Notes under the pieces: model-generated | Databases searched by the model: none | What the model was told of the DNA's origin: nothing | Seen by the model: only the letters and a program-made list of their open reading frames with translations | Translations under genes and position numbers: made by a program | Assembly (NCBI GenBank): GCA_945952315.1 | Contig: CAMFIE010000004.1 | Coordinates: 62,001-126,000, forward strand | DNA: 64,000 bases | Direction: 5' to 3' | Origin: an uncultured Rhizobium sp. | GTDB lineage: Bacteria; Pseudomonadota; Alphaproteobacteria; Rhizobiales; Rhizobiaceae | Shown here: piece by piece, positions 1 through 10,140 of the stretch | Layout: each line of letters opens with the position of its first letter | Numbering within the stretch: position 1 is the stretch's first letter

Positions 1-737
1 TCCGCTGTAAAAAACGGATGATCGAGATAGCGCACAGCGAGGCTTTCCACGATCCGGCCTTCGCTTGCGATCCGCCCACCCTGATCATAGGGAATCCCCG
101 CCTCGCGCTCCACCCACTGGTCGATCAGCGTATTGCCGGGGCCGCTGTCATAGGCACGGATCGTGCCATCCGGGCCAATCGCGGTCAGATTGGAAATGCC
201 GCCGATATTGACGAAGCAGACGCCCGCCTTGCCCGAATTCAGCCCGGCGGCAAGAGCCGCATGATAGGCAGGCACCAGCGGCGCGCCCTGCCCGCCATGG
301 CGCATGTCATTCGCCCGCATGTCGTAAACAACCGGGATTCCGGTCTTTTCCGCCAGCAACGGCCCATCACCAAGCTGCACCGTCAAGGCGTTATCGGGTC
401 GATGCAGCACGGTCTGGCCATGAAAACCGATGAGATCGATATCCGAGGCGTTCAAACCGTATCGTGAAATGAAAGACTCAACGGCAATCGCATGACGCAA
501 CGTCAGTTCCCGCTCCACCCAGGGGAGCGAACCAGGCCTCTCGCGCCGGTCGCGGATCGACAGGGCATCGTCCAGCGCACGCTTCAGCGCCTCGCGAAAG
601 GCGGGATCATAGGGAATGCCGAGAAAGGGGCCGCGCTCGACGATATCCAAGCCATTGGTGCGGATCAGCGCGACATCGATGCCGTCCATGGAGGTGCCGC
701 TCATCAGGCCGATGGCAGTCAAAAGCGGTTCAGTCAT
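1..737 (-). CDS. anmK: Anhydro-N-acetylmuramic acid kinase, 3' end cut by window edge
   Basis: AnmK phosphorylates and opens 1,6-anhydro-MurNAc during recycling of peptidoglycan fragments in the cytoplasm. Translating the minus strand from ATG at 737 gives [21 protein letters not shown], the classic N-terminal ATP-binding signature (SGTSMDGID). Further in are NIGGISNLT and GGQGAPLVP, both conserved in the family. About 245 of an expected ~370 residues are present; the C-terminus lies beyond base 1. It is divergent from tyrS with a ~106 bp gap, an arrangement I recall as common in Rhizobiales. Confidence 0.9.
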   Translation of the reverse strand, partial: MTEPLLTAIGLMSGTSMDGIDVALIRTNGLDIVERGPFLGIPYDPAFREALKRALDDALSIRDRRERPGSLPWVERELTLRHAIAVESFISRYGLNASDIDLIGFHGQTVLHRPDNALTVQLGDGPLLAEKTGIPVVYDMRANDMRHGGQGAPLVPAYHAALAAGLNSGKAGVCFVNIGGISNLTAIGPDGTIRAYDSGPGNTLIDQWVEREAGIPYDQGGRIASEGRIVESLAVRYLDHPFFTA

Positions 738-843
738 CAATCCCTCCCGAAACCGGCACGAAACGGGTGCACAGCGCAAAAAACAATGCTAAAGCGCGGT
801 CCAATCCCACCATCAGCCTCCCTGACTTACAGAGATCACGTTC

Positions 844-2097
844 ATGGCCGAGTTCAAATCCGATTTCCTTCGCACGCTCTCCGAGCGCGGCTTCATTCAT
901 CAGGTGTCCGATGAATCGGGCCTTGATGCTCTTTTACAGAAGGAAACGGTCAGCGCCTATATCGGCTTCGATCCGACAGCCCCTTCCCTGCATGCGGGCT
1001 CGCTGATCCAGATCATGATGCTGCACTGGTTCCAGGCCACCGGCCACCGGGCGATTTCGCTGATGGGTGGCGGCACCGGCATGGTCGGCGATCCGTCCTT
1101 CAAGGATGAAGCCCGCTCTCTGATGACCGTCGAAACCATCGAGGACAATATCGCTTCGATCAAACGCGTTTTTGCCCATTACCTCACCTATGGTGACGGG
1201 CCGAAGGATGCGATGATGGTGAACAATGCCGAATGGCTGCGCTCCATCAATTATCTGGAATTCCTGCGCGATGTCGGCCGGCATTTCTCGGTGAACCGCA
1301 TGCTCTCCTTCGACAGCGTGAAGACTCGTCTGGACCGCGAGCAGTCGCTCTCCTTCCTCGAATTCAACTACATGATCCTGCAGGCCTATGACTTCGTGGA
1401 GCTGGCCAAGCGCTATGACTGCCGCCTGCAGATGGGCGGATCGGATCAGTGGGGCAATATCGTCAATGGCATCGATCTTGGCCACCGCATGGGCACCAAA
1501 CAGCTTTACGCGCTGACCTCGCCGCTGCTCACCACCTCCTCGGGTGCGAAAATGGGCAAATCGGCCAATGGCGCGGTCTGGCTGAATGCGGACATGCTCT
1601 CGGCCTATGACTTCTGGCAATACTGGCGCAACACCGAAGATGCGGATGTTTCCCGCTTCCTGAAGCTCTACACCAAGCTGCCGATGGACGAGATCGCGAA
1701 GCTTGCGGCACTTGGTGGCTCGGAGATCAACGAGGCAAAGAAGATCCTTGCGACGGAAGTCACCGCCATCCTGCATGGCCGCAACGCCGCCGAACAGGCC
1801 GCCGAAACCGCCCGCAAGACCTTCGAGGAAGGCGCACTTGCCGCCGATCTGCCGTCGATTGAAATCGAAAAGGCAGAGCTCGAGGCGGGGATCGGCATTC
1901 TCTCGCTGTTTGTGAAGGCAGGTCTTGCCGAGTCCAACGGCGAAGCCCGCCGTCATGTGAAGGGCGGCGCGGTGCGGGTGAATGACAAGCCGGTGAGCGA
2001 CGATCGCCAGATCGTCGGCAGCGGTGATGTGACAGGCGATGGCGTGATCAAGCTTTCGCTCGGCAAGAAGAAGCACATTCTGGTTCGCCCGGCCTGA
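844..2097 (+). CDS. tyrS: Tyrosyl-tRNA synthetase
   Basis: Charges tRNA-Tyr with tyrosine in the cytoplasm. At 417 residues it has the usual bacterial length. The class I signature (HIGH equivalent) is LHAG at residues 49-52, after the Tyr-binding stretch AYIGFDP. The KMSKS loop is KMGKS at 236-240, and the C-terminal ~70 residues form an S4-like RNA-binding domain ([13 protein letters not shown]). The ATG at 844 gives a full-length N-terminus. A strong intrinsic terminator follows the stop. The gene appears to be a single transcription unit. Confidence 0.97.
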   Translation: MAEFKSDFLRTLSERGFIHQVSDESGLDALLQKETVSAYIGFDPTAPSLHAGSLIQIMMLHWFQATGHRAISLMGGGTGMVGDPSFKDEARSLMTVETIEDNIASIKRVFAHYLTYGDGPKDAMMVNNAEWLRSINYLEFLRDVGRHFSVNRMLSFDSVKTRLDREQSLSFLEFNYMILQAYDFVELAKRYDCRLQMGGSDQWGNIVNGIDLGHRMGTKQLYALTSPLLTTSSGAKMGKSANGAVWLNADMLSAYDFWQYWRNTEDADVSRFLKLYTKLPMDEIAKLAALGGSEINEAKKILATEVTAILHGRNAAEQAAETARKTFEEGALAADLPSIEIEKAELEAGIGILSLFVKAGLAESNGEARRHVKGGAVRVNDKPVSDDRQIVGSGDVTGDGVIKLSLGKKKHILVRPA

Positions 2098-2124
2098 TCA
2101 ATCCGGAGAAACCAAGCTGCATTG

Positions 2125-2151
2125 AACCGGCGGCCAAACCGCCGGTTTTTT
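2125..2151 (+). terminator. Intrinsic terminator of tyrS
   Basis: Perfect 9-bp stem AACCGGCGG/CCGCCGGTT with a 5-base loop, followed by a T run. Its last bases overlap the stop codon of the convergent AsmA-like gene. Confidence 0.85.
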
Positions 2152-5100
2152 ACTGGAACTCGAAAATCTGCCGGAAAATGCCGGGCGCGATGATCGACAG
2201 CGGATTGATCGTCAGCTTCGGCTTGTCGAACGGGCCGGTGAGCTTGAAGGTAATGCCGAGCAGGCCACGATCCCGCCCATTGCCGAGCAGAAGGCCGATC
2301 ACCGGCAATTCGGCAAACAGCCGGTTGAGACCATAAGCCGGCATGAAAGTGCCGGTCATGTCCATCTTGCCGTCACGGTCCCGCACCACGCCCTGAAATG
2401 TTGCGCCCACCTGCTCGCCACGCAGCACGCCGTTGTCGACGCGCAAGGCGCCGTTGTCATAGGTGAAAGAGGCAAAGCCGCGCTGAAACCGCTCCGAACG
2501 TACGTCGATATCCCGTTTCACGGCCTTGTTCAGACTGCGCCCATCCGCACCGGTGGGTGTGGAAACGATTGTCTGGAGCTTTTCCTCATTTGCCAGACGG
2601 AAATCACGAATATCCAGATTGCCGATCCAGCTTCCATCGCGGCCGGGGCGAATTCGGGTGTTGAGCAAACCCTTTTGCAAGCGGCTGTAAAGCCCGAGAA
2701 ACCGGAATGTCGTGCCCGCATCCCCGCTGGTGATCTGCACGAACGGACCGTTGGCATCTTCAACCACCTGCCCCACCAAAGCCTGCCCGGTGCTTGTCAC
2801 GGCAGAAAGCAGAAGCTTGCCGCTGCCGCCGCGGAAGGGCGCATAGGCAAGCTCCACATTGCTCATGCTTTCATCATTGAACCCGATGGCCTTATCGAGC
2901 TTGGCGCGCAGCAGAAGTGTTGATTTTCCACCAATCGGATCGGCACTGGTGCCAACCGTGCGCAGCTTCGAGAGGGCCGCGCGAATATCGGCGCTGGCAC
3001 CGGTGATCGCGATATCATAGCCGGATTTGATCGGCTTGATGCGCACGCCGAAATCATCATTGCCCGAGAGGCGCACCCGCTTGAAATCGGCGACCAGAAG
3101 CTTGCCGTCACGGGTCGTTACCTCACCCTTGGCGCCAAAAGTCTCGCCGCTGATCACCAGATCGCGCATATGCTGCACATCATCTTCATGGGTGATACTG
3201 AAGGTGGATTTTGCCGGAATACCCGGCCCCTTTGTCCAACCGGTCCCCGGCACTTTCAGGCTGGCATCGGTCAGATCCACCTCGGCCTTCTGGCTGTGAT
3301 CGGGCAGCAATTCCACCTTGGCGACCAGATTGCCGCCAACCACATCTTTCAGCGAAGGCGCAAGCTTGCTGACTTCATCAGCGGAAAGGTTCATGGTCAT
3401 CAGGCGCTTGCGCTCGACATCCGTCGCACCGTTCAGCGGTTCGGTGGCGTTCAACTGCATGTCGACGGAATTGAGTTTGCCCTTGGCATCCAGTTCCGCC
3501 TTGTATTGCGTGACATCCAGCGAGCCGGTGAGATCGGTGAGACGATGACCGTCTACCGGCTTCATCAGATCCACACCGTTAAGGGCCAGCTTGGCAGACC
3601 ATTTCGGTGTCACCCCCTCCTTTGCCTTGAGGCCAAAGGTGGCTTTCACATCCGCCCGCACATTGCCTGCCACGTCCTCGGGTGTCAGACCCGTCCGGGA
3701 GAGAAACATCAGCGGCTTGTAGGTCAGAAGTTCCGCCAGCGCATCCGCCGAGCCGGAAACGGTGAGCGCCATTTCGGCCAGAAGCGGCTTGTTCTCCACG
3801 GCAGGGATCACCAAAGTCCCGCCATCCACCGCCACCGACCGGTCGGACGGGAAGTAGGATGTTCCGGACTTGATATTGACCTCAACCCGCTCGCCACGCA
3901 TTTCGAAATGACCGGTGGTGCTGCGAAGCGGCGGAATATCACCCGCCACATTCATCCGGGCATTGGAAATATCAAAGGCAAGATGCATCTGCTCATCGGT
4001 GAGGATCAGCGCGCCATCCGCATTATGAACCCGTTCCGATGGCAGGAAGACGGCAATCGAGGCGTTGGAAATCTGGCCGCCGAACAGGTTTTCCGAAAAC
4101 CAGGTGCGCGCGCGCGGCGCAATCCAGAAGGGCCATAGCTGCTTGACTGTCTGGGATTCCAGGTTTTCCGCTTCCGAAGCAAAGCTGATCTCCGGGTCCG
4201 GACCGCCGAACTTCATTCGCATCGTACCGCTCATCGAACCGGAACGGCTGCGGACCGTGAGCTTGTCCAGCTGAAGCGCGTTGTCTTCAACAAGGAACTT
4301 GCCGGTGGCCCGCGCCGCAAACTCCATTGGCAAGGTGCCTGCCGCGTCCGTCGATGCGGTCGCGCCATCGGTCACGAAATCAACGCCATAGCCCTTCGCA
4401 CCGGAGGTATCGATCCGGTCGAGATCGATCAACCCGCCGGTAAAGGGAATGTTCGTATCACCGAACCGCATGGCCGACGGCAGAAACTCCAGCGAATTCT
4501 TGCTGAAATCATAGACCGCCTTGATGGAAGCGCCCTCGAAGGACTGGTCGATCGACTTGATGCGCAGCGTGCCGGGATTGGCCGTGAAAGAAAGGCTGAT
4601 CGCCGGCAGTTCGGAGGAGGTGGCACGGGTCGCCGAAAGATCGGTCGCCGCATTGGACATCAGCACATCGCGCCGCTGCCCATCCACCATGGTTTTGGGA
4701 CCAAGCTGCTCCAGGGGAATCTGGCTGACATGCGCGTCAAGCGAGACCGCCTTGCCGAATTCCCGTGCAGCAATGACGGAAAAGGGCATGCTGTGCTCTT
4801 CTATGTCGAGCGTGCCGTCGAGTTTCAGGGTGCCGCCTTCATCTCTGGTGAGGGTAAAGCGCGCATTGCCGATGGGCGTCACCTTGCCATCCTGACCGGT
4901 TGCCATCAGCGCCAGCCCGTTGACATCCAGCGCATTGGTTTTCGCCCGGTCGATAAAGCCGCCGAAGAGGTCGAGCTGGGCAAAGCCCTGCTCCACCATG
5001 ATCGGCAGCGTATCGATGCGCAATTTTGAAAGATCGAGCGCCTTTCCGGTAGAAAGCAGAGCCGTGTCAAAATGCACGTCATCCGCCTCGATGCGGGTCA

Positions 5101-5536
5101 CGTTGATATCGCCGGACAAAAGCTTGATCGGATCGAGCGCCATGCGCACGGCTCCGGTTTTCGAGACCGATTGGCCGGTGGCCTTGTCCACCAGCTCCAC
5201 ATCCCGCGCCTCGATGGCGATCTGACCGCCATTGGCAAAGCGGATGGCCGTTTTTGCAACGCGGGCGGAATAGCGATCACCGACAGCGTCATTGAGGGCA
5301 CTTTGCGCCCGGTCGGCCAGCGTCTTGTCGAGACCCCCGGTCTCCACGGCGATGAACAGCGCCGCAATCCCGATCGCGGCTATCGTGGCCAGCGTCATCA
5401 GGCTCTTCATGATGAACCACAGCGGATTGAACCGCCGCCGCCTGCGCGTGGACGTACCTCCGGCCGGGCCGGATGGCCTTCCGGCGTCGCGCCTTGCGGG
5501 GCGCCGCTCGTCCTTTGCGGTTGGCCTTTCCTTCAT
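2150..5536 (-). CDS. Large AsmA-like (YhdP/TamB-type) envelope protein
   Basis: A 1128-residue protein with a basic, disordered N-terminus (residues 1-40), one membrane segment at about 43-65 (WFIMKSLMTLATIAAIGIAA), and then a very long, beta-rich, repetitive periplasmic region. Near the C-terminus it has the AsmA-type motif GTFMPAYGLNRLF and a final stretch resembling the AsmA_2/DUF3971 C-terminal region. Members of this superfamily span the periplasm as lipid-transfer bridges or affect outer-membrane assembly; this role is inferred. A TTG 27 bases upstream would also open the frame, but the ATG at 5536 is preceded by a good AGGAAG ribosome site. It is convergent with tyrS and divergent from bcp. 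Confidence 0.8.
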   Translation of the reverse strand: MKERPTAKDERRPARRDAGRPSGPAGGTSTRRRRRFNPLWFIMKSLMTLATIAAIGIAALFIAVETGGLDKTLADRAQSALNDAVGDRYSARVAKTAIRFANGGQIAIEARDVELVDKATGQSVSKTGAVRMALDPIKLLSGDINVTRIEADDVHFDTALLSTGKALDLSKLRIDTLPIMVEQGFAQLDLFGGFIDRAKTNALDVNGLALMATGQDGKVTPIGNARFTLTRDEGGTLKLDGTLDIEEHSMPFSVIAAREFGKAVSLDAHVSQIPLEQLGPKTMVDGQRRDVLMSNAATDLSATRATSSELPAISLSFTANPGTLRIKSIDQSFEGASIKAVYDFSKNSLEFLPSAMRFGDTNIPFTGGLIDLDRIDTSGAKGYGVDFVTDGATASTDAAGTLPMEFAARATGKFLVEDNALQLDKLTVRSRSGSMSGTMRMKFGGPDPEISFASEAENLESQTVKQLWPFWIAPRARTWFSENLFGGQISNASIAVFLPSERVHNADGALILTDEQMHLAFDISNARMNVAGDIPPLRSTTGHFEMRGERVEVNIKSGTSYFPSDRSVAVDGGTLVIPAVENKPLLAEMALTVSGSADALAELLTYKPLMFLSRTGLTPEDVAGNVRADVKATFGLKAKEGVTPKWSAKLALNGVDLMKPVDGHRLTDLTGSLDVTQYKAELDAKGKLNSVDMQLNATEPLNGATDVERKRLMTMNLSADEVSKLAPSLKDVVGGNLVAKVELLPDHSQKAEVDLTDASLKVPGTGWTKGPGIPAKSTFSITHEDDVQHMRDLVISGETFGAKGEVTTRDGKLLVADFKRVRLSGNDDFGVRIKPIKSGYDIAITGASADIRAALSKLRTVGTSADPIGGKSTLLLRAKLDKAIGFNDESMSNVELAYAPFRGGSGKLLLSAVTSTGQALVGQVVEDANGPFVQITSGDAGTTFRFLGLYSRLQKGLLNTRIRPGRDGSWIGNLDIRDFRLANEEKLQTIVSTPTGADGRSLNKAVKRDIDVRSERFQRGFASFTYDNGALRVDNGVLRGEQVGATFQGVVRDRDGKMDMTGTFMPAYGLNRLFAELPVIGLLLGNGRDRGLLGITFKLTGPFDKPKLTINPLSIIAPGIFRQIFEFQ

Positions 5537-5688
5537 GAACGGCTTCCTGCTCCCCCGCCGCAATCATGCGGCTCATTCGTGGTGGACGATTCTCCCAGCC
5601 ACCCTATATGCAGCGATGCTATAACCAGTTGGCCTTAAGCTACAATGGGCCAGCGGATGCTCTCACAAGTCTCGGGAAAGGTATCCAC

Positions 5689-6168
5689 ATGTCTGCTGAA
5701 ATATCCATGCCTGCCATCGGCACCCAGGCACCGGCCTTTGATCTGCCGCGCGATGGCGGCGGAAAGGTGACGCTGGCCGAATTTTCCGGCAAGCCGGTCG
5801 TGCTCTTCTTCTATCCCAAGGACAATACGCCTGCCTGCACCAGTGAGGCCGTGGCCTTTTCGGGCATGAATGCGGATTTCGCTGCTGCTGGCGCAATCGT
5901 GATCGGCGTGTCTGCAGACAGCGTGAAAAGCCATGACAAGTTCAAGGCGAAGCATGACCTCACCGTGATTCTCGGCTCCGATGAAGGCCTGAAGATGCTG
6001 GAAGCCTATGGCGTGTGGAAGGAAAAGAGCATGTATGGCAAGTCCTACATGGGTATCGAGCGCACCACGTTCCTGATCGATGCCAAGGGCAAGATTGCCC
6101 GCATCTGGGAAAAGGTGAAAGTTGCAGGCCATGCAGAAGACGTGCTAGCGGCGGTGAAATCCCTCTGA
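5689..6168 (+). CDS. bcp: Peroxiredoxin, Bcp/PrxQ family (single-cysteine form)
   Basis: A thioredoxin-fold peroxidase of 159 residues that reduces hydrogen peroxide and organic hydroperoxides. The peroxidatic cysteine is in FYPKDNTPACTSEA, about residue 50. The resolving cysteine found five residues later in E. coli Bcp is valine here, and no other cysteine exists in the protein, so it must act as a 1-Cys enzyme resolved by an outside thiol. ATG at 5689 is chosen because family homology begins there; the frame is open further upstream. It is followed after 23 bp by the DUF455 gene, probably co-transcribed. Confidence 0.92.
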   Translation: MSAEISMPAIGTQAPAFDLPRDGGGKVTLAEFSGKPVVLFFYPKDNTPACTSEAVAFSGMNADFAAAGAIVIGVSADSVKSHDKFKAKHDLTVILGSDEGLKMLEAYGVWKEKSMYGKSYMGIERTTFLIDAKGKIARIWEKVKVAGHAEDVLAAVKSL

Positions 6169-6191
6169 ATGCCGCTGGCGGAGTGCCGGAT

Positions 6192-7019
6192 ATGACGCGC
6201 GAATTCCCCTTTTCCACGCTCCGTGCGGCTTCCATCCGGGCCGTGGAGGCAACGGATCTCACGGAAAAGACGGGGATCGCGCAGGAAGCGGCGACGCGGT
6301 GGTTCGAGCGACGCCTGTCGCTGAGAGCCCCCAATGATCCGCCGCTTCCCACCCGCCCAGGCAGGCCGGATCGTCCGGAACTCGTTCCGCCGCGGATGAT
6401 GGAAAAGCGCTCTGTCCATACGCTGAAGGGCAGGATCGCGATGTTGCATGCGCTTGCCCATATCGAACTGAATGCGGTCGATCTCGCACTCGATATCGTT
6501 GCACGATTCGCGACCGAGCCCGTGCCCTTCTCCTTTTTTGACGGCTGGATGCAGGTGGCCTTCGAAGAGGCAAAGCATTTCAACATGGTGCGCCAAAGGC
6601 TGAACGAGCTCGGGGCGGACTATGGAGACCTGCCCGCCCATGACGGGTTGTGGCAGGCAGCCCATTCAACCCGGAATTCGCTTTCGGCACGACTTGCGGT
6701 CGTGCCCCTGATTCTCGAGGCTCGCGGACTGGACGTAACGCCCGCGCTTCAGGAAAAAATGATCGAGACCGGTGATCTCGAAAGCGCGACAGTTTTGAAA
6801 ACCATCTACGAGGACGAGAAAGGCCATGTGGCGGTTGGCGCAAAATGGTTCCGTTTCCTCTGCTCACGAGAGAAAAAAGACCCGGCCACAACCTTTAAGC
6901 TACTGGTGCGGGAGAATTTTCGCGGTCCGCTGAAGCCGCCGTTCAATGATGTTGCACGGGCGGAAGCGGGGCTGACGCCCTCCTTTTACCGCACGTTGCC
7001 GGTCATCGGCAATGCGTGA
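6192..7019 (+). CDS. DUF455 ferritin-like protein
   Basis: 275 residues of the DUF455 family, whose fold resembles ferritin and the tRNA hydroxylase MiaE. Candidate di-iron ligands are visible: a glutamate in HIELNAVD, an ExxH in EEAKHF, a glutamate in ILEARGLD, and a second ExxH in EDEKGHV. The substrate is unknown. The gene lies 23 bp after bcp, which suggests a shared transcript and perhaps a link with peroxide or oxygen chemistry (inference). The start ATG at 6192 follows a GGAG element in the intergenic gap. Confidence 0.8.
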   Translation: MTREFPFSTLRAASIRAVEATDLTEKTGIAQEAATRWFERRLSLRAPNDPPLPTRPGRPDRPELVPPRMMEKRSVHTLKGRIAMLHALAHIELNAVDLALDIVARFATEPVPFSFFDGWMQVAFEEAKHFNMVRQRLNELGADYGDLPAHDGLWQAAHSTRNSLSARLAVVPLILEARGLDVTPALQEKMIETGDLESATVLKTIYEDEKGHVAVGAKWFRFLCSREKKDPATTFKLLVRENFRGPLKPPFNDVARAEAGLTPSFYRTLPVIGNA

Positions 7020-7064
7020 GAAGGCTTGATTTTCAAGCACTTTCGACCGCAGCCAGCCGCAATG

Positions 7065-7079
7065 TAAACGCAATATTAA
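7065..7079. promoter_or_regulatory. Possible CtrA site, one mismatch
   Basis: TAAA-N7-TTAA followed by CC, against the CtrA consensus TTAA-N7-TTAA. It lies about 70-85 bases upstream of the M23 peptidase start. One mismatch in an AT-rich spot means chance cannot be excluded. Confidence 0.3.
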
Positions 7080-7147
7080 CCCTAATGATTTGTAATAATA
7101 CCCAGTACAGACCTCCGCTCGAGAGGCTGCATTGGGGAGAAATTCCG

Positions 7148-8416
7148 TTGAGCAAACATCAGGAAAGCCGTGTCTTTGGCAAGCGCGCCGAACAACACTT
7201 TCTGATTCTCGCCAGCGGCGAGCGGGTGCGTCACATGACGATCCGCCCCTGGATGACTGGCCTCACCTTCGCCTTTGTCGGTTTGCTGTCCCTCGGCTAT
7301 CTCGCCGCCACAGCCTATCTTGTCCTGCGGGACGATCTGATCGGCGCAACCATGGCGCGTCAGGCCCGCATGCAATACGAATACGAAGACCGGATCGCCG
7401 CGCTGCGTGCGCAGGTGGACCGCGTCACCTCCCGCCAGATGCTTGACCAGCAGGTGGTGGAACAGAAGGTGGAAAAGCTGCTGGAGCAGCAGAACGCGCT
7501 TTCCAGCCGAAACGGCAAGATCGGCACGATCCTTGGCCGCGCAGCCGCATCCGGCATTACGGAACAGGCTGAACCACAGCAGAGCGCGCAGGCGACGGGC
7601 GACGGCCTGAAAGCCATCGACGCGCTTATGGGCAAGACGGAACCATCCGCCGCCCAGCCGAGCGAACTTGCCTATGCGGAACCCGCCCCCTCGCCCCGCG
7701 AGAGCGCCGGGGACCGCGCCGACCGGCTGTTTTCGACAATGACGCTTTCACTGAAGTCGATCGAGCAGGAGCAAATGGACCGGTTGCAAAATCTCGCAAG
7801 CGGCGCAGAAAGCACGGCGTCCAAGATCGAGGACATCATGTCGGGCACCGGTGTCCAGATCAATCGCGAGGAACCCTCCGCCGATGCCGAAGGTGGCCCC
7901 TATGTGGAGCCGCTGAAGGGCAGCGACTTCGACCTTTCGCTTCAACGGCTTGACGAGGCGCTGGACCGGCTCGAATCGGTGCGGGCAACCGCAACCCGCC
8001 TGCCCTTCACCAACCCCGCGCCCGGCCGTCCCATCACCTCCACCTTCGGCAATCGGACAGATCCGTTCCTCGGCAAGCTTGCCATGCATACGGGCATCGA
8101 CTTTCGGTTCGAAACCGGCGAACCGGTGCGCGCAACCGGCTCCGGCAAGGTGATCAACGCCAGCGCAGCCGGTGGCTATGGCAATATGGTCGAAATCGAT
8201 CATGGCAATGGAATCACCACCCGCTACGGGCATCTTTCGAAGATTTCGGTCTCGGTTGGCGACAAGGTCTCGCTGGGAGACATGATCGGCCGGGCGGGCA
8301 GCACGGGCCGCTCCACAGGGCCGCACCTGCATTACGAAGTGCGCTACATGGGCGAGGCCGAAAATCCCATGCGTTTTCTGAAGGCTGCCGCCAAGCTGGA
8401 AACCCTGATCCGGTAA
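7148..8416 (+). CDS. Membrane-anchored M23 (LytM-type) metallopeptidase
   Basis: Predicted peptidoglycan endopeptidase of 422 residues. A membrane segment sits at about residues 37-60, followed by a coiled-coil/linker region (about 70-290) and a C-terminal M23 domain. Zinc ligands are intact: HTGID (His314, Asp318) and HLH (His393, His395) in GPHLHYEV, so it should be catalytic rather than a degenerate activator. The start is taken as TTG at 7148, because GGGGAGA lies seven bases before it and the next ATG would cut into the segment before the membrane helix. It probably acts in cell-wall growth or division. Confidence 0.88.
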   Translation: MSKHQESRVFGKRAEQHFLILASGERVRHMTIRPWMTGLTFAFVGLLSLGYLAATAYLVLRDDLIGATMARQARMQYEYEDRIAALRAQVDRVTSRQMLDQQVVEQKVEKLLEQQNALSSRNGKIGTILGRAAASGITEQAEPQQSAQATGDGLKAIDALMGKTEPSAAQPSELAYAEPAPSPRESAGDRADRLFSTMTLSLKSIEQEQMDRLQNLASGAESTASKIEDIMSGTGVQINREEPSADAEGGPYVEPLKGSDFDLSLQRLDEALDRLESVRATATRLPFTNPAPGRPITSTFGNRTDPFLGKLAMHTGIDFRFETGEPVRATGSGKVINASAAGGYGNMVEIDHGNGITTRYGHLSKISVSVGDKVSLGDMIGRAGSTGRSTGPHLHYEVRYMGEAENPMRFLKAAAKLETLIR

Positions 8417-8436
8417 TTTTTCCAGCTGGAAAAATT
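8415..8436. repeat. 22-bp perfect palindrome at the end of the M23 gene
   Basis: AATTTTTCCAG directly followed by its reverse complement, starting within the stop codon of the peptidase. It may act as a weak terminator or as a protein-binding site. The remaining bases up to rhlE (about 8437-8645) show no gene. Confidence 0.45.
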
Positions 8437-8645
8437 TTGCAAAACGCAGGCCGTTGCCGACATTCGGCTTAAAATGACCCGTGAATTTACTTTCTTTCGA
8501 ATATGAAGGCTCTGAGAGGCGCTGAAAGCCCCGCAATTCCTTGACTTTGCGGGCCATTGGGACTATTCCGCCCTTCGTTCGCATCGAAAATGCGATTTAT
8601 TCAACACTGGGTTTCCATTGAAACCGGAACGGATACGTCTTCCCT

Positions 8646-10136
8646 TTGACCACATTCGCTGATCTTGGCCTTAGCCCCAAAGTTCTTTCCGCCGTGACCG
8701 ACGCGGGTTACACGATCCCGACACCGATCCAGGCGGGTGCCATCCCCCACGCCCTGCAACGCCGTGATATCTGCGGCATCGCGCAGACCGGCACGGGCAA
8801 GACGGCCTCTTTCGTGCTGCCGATGCTGACGCTTCTGGAAAAGGGCCGCGCCCGGGCGCGCATGCCGCGCACGCTGATCCTGGAGCCCACCCGCGAGCTC
8901 GCCGCACAGGTTGCGGAAAACTTCGAGAAATACGGCAAGAATCACAAGCTCAACATTGCGCTTCTGATCGGCGGCGTGTCCTTCGAAGAACAGGATCGCA
9001 AGCTGGAGCGCGGCGCCGATGTGCTGATCTGCACGCCCGGCCGCCTGCTCGACCATTGCGAGCGCGGCAAGCTCCTGATGACCGGCGTGGAAATCCTGGT
9101 GATCGACGAAGCCGACCGCATGCTCGACATGGGCTTCATTCCGGATATCGAGCGCATCGCCAAGCTCATCCCCTTTACCCGCCAGACGCTGTTCTTCTCG
9201 GCCACCATGCCGCCGGAAATCCAGAAGCTGGCAGACCGCTTCCTGCAGAACCCGGAGCGGATCGAGGTGGCCAAGCCCTCCTCTACCGCAAAGACGGTAA
9301 CGCAGCGCCTGATCGCCTGCCACAACAAGGATTACGAGAAGCGTGCCGCGCTTCGCGATATCATCCGCGCGCAGGACGATCTGAAGAACGCCATCATCTT
9401 CTGCAACCGCAAGAAGGACGTGGCCGACCTGTTCCGCTCGCTTGACCGTCACGGCTTTTCCGTCGGCGCGCTGCATGGCGACATGGACCAGCGCTCGCGC
9501 ACGACCATGCTGCAGAACTTCAAGGACAACAACATCACGCTGCTCGTCGCCTCCGACGTGGCAGCCCGTGGCCTCGACATTCCCGATGTCAGCCATGTCT
9601 TCAATTTCGACGTGCCGATCCATGCGGAAGACTATGTCCACCGCATCGGCCGCACGGGCCGCGCCGGTCGCAGTGGCGCCGCCTTCACACTGGTGACAAA
9701 ATCCGACCTTAAATATGCCGACGCTATCGAGAAACTCATTGGCGAGAAGATCGAATGGCTGAATGGCGATCTTTCGACGCTGCCTGCGCCGATGGAAAGC
9801 CATGAAAGCCGCCCGCGCAAGGGCAAGGACGGCAAGGAACGCGATGGCAAGCGTGGCGCAAAGGGTGAGCGCCGCGGCCGCAAGGAACCAGTCGAGAAGG
9901 ACGTAGAGGACCAGATGATCGAAGCCGTGGAAACCGTGGCCGTCGTTGCAGAACCCCGCCAGCCGGAGCGCCACCAGCAGCCCCAGCGCAACCATCGCCC
10001 GAACCCGGCCAACGACGATTCGCGCCGCGACCGCCGCAACCGTCATCGCGACCATGATGATGGCCCGACGCCGGTCGGCTTCGGCGATGACATCCCGGCT
10101 TTCATGCTGATTGCCGGTTTCGCTGCAAAAGCGTGA
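8646..10136 (+). CDS. rhlE: DEAD-box RNA helicase, RhlE type
   Basis: ATP-dependent RNA helicase of 496 residues. The Q motif (PTPIQ) and motif I AQTGTGKT (46-53) are followed by PTRELA, TPGR, DEAD (154-157), SAT, HGDMDQ, ARGLDIP and HRIGRTGR, all complete. After about residue 385 a lysine/arginine-rich, low-complexity tail takes over, as is usual for RhlE proteins. The start is TTG at 8646, placing the Q motif at the normal distance; no ATG fits. The ~230-base upstream region has no gene and could be a long leader, often seen for cold-induced helicases (inference). It is followed by a strong terminator. Confidence 0.93.
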   Translation: MTTFADLGLSPKVLSAVTDAGYTIPTPIQAGAIPHALQRRDICGIAQTGTGKTASFVLPMLTLLEKGRARARMPRTLILEPTRELAAQVAENFEKYGKNHKLNIALLIGGVSFEEQDRKLERGADVLICTPGRLLDHCERGKLLMTGVEILVIDEADRMLDMGFIPDIERIAKLIPFTRQTLFFSATMPPEIQKLADRFLQNPERIEVAKPSSTAKTVTQRLIACHNKDYEKRAALRDIIRAQDDLKNAIIFCNRKKDVADLFRSLDRHGFSVGALHGDMDQRSRTTMLQNFKDNNITLLVASDVAARGLDIPDVSHVFNFDVPIHAEDYVHRIGRTGRAGRSGAAFTLVTKSDLKYADAIEKLIGEKIEWLNGDLSTLPAPMESHESRPRKGKDGKERDGKRGAKGERRGRKEPVEKDVEDQMIEAVETVAVVAEPRQPERHQQPQRNHRPNPANDDSRRDRRNRHRDHDDGPTPVGFGDDIPAFMLIAGFAAKA

Positions 10137-10140
10137 TCCC

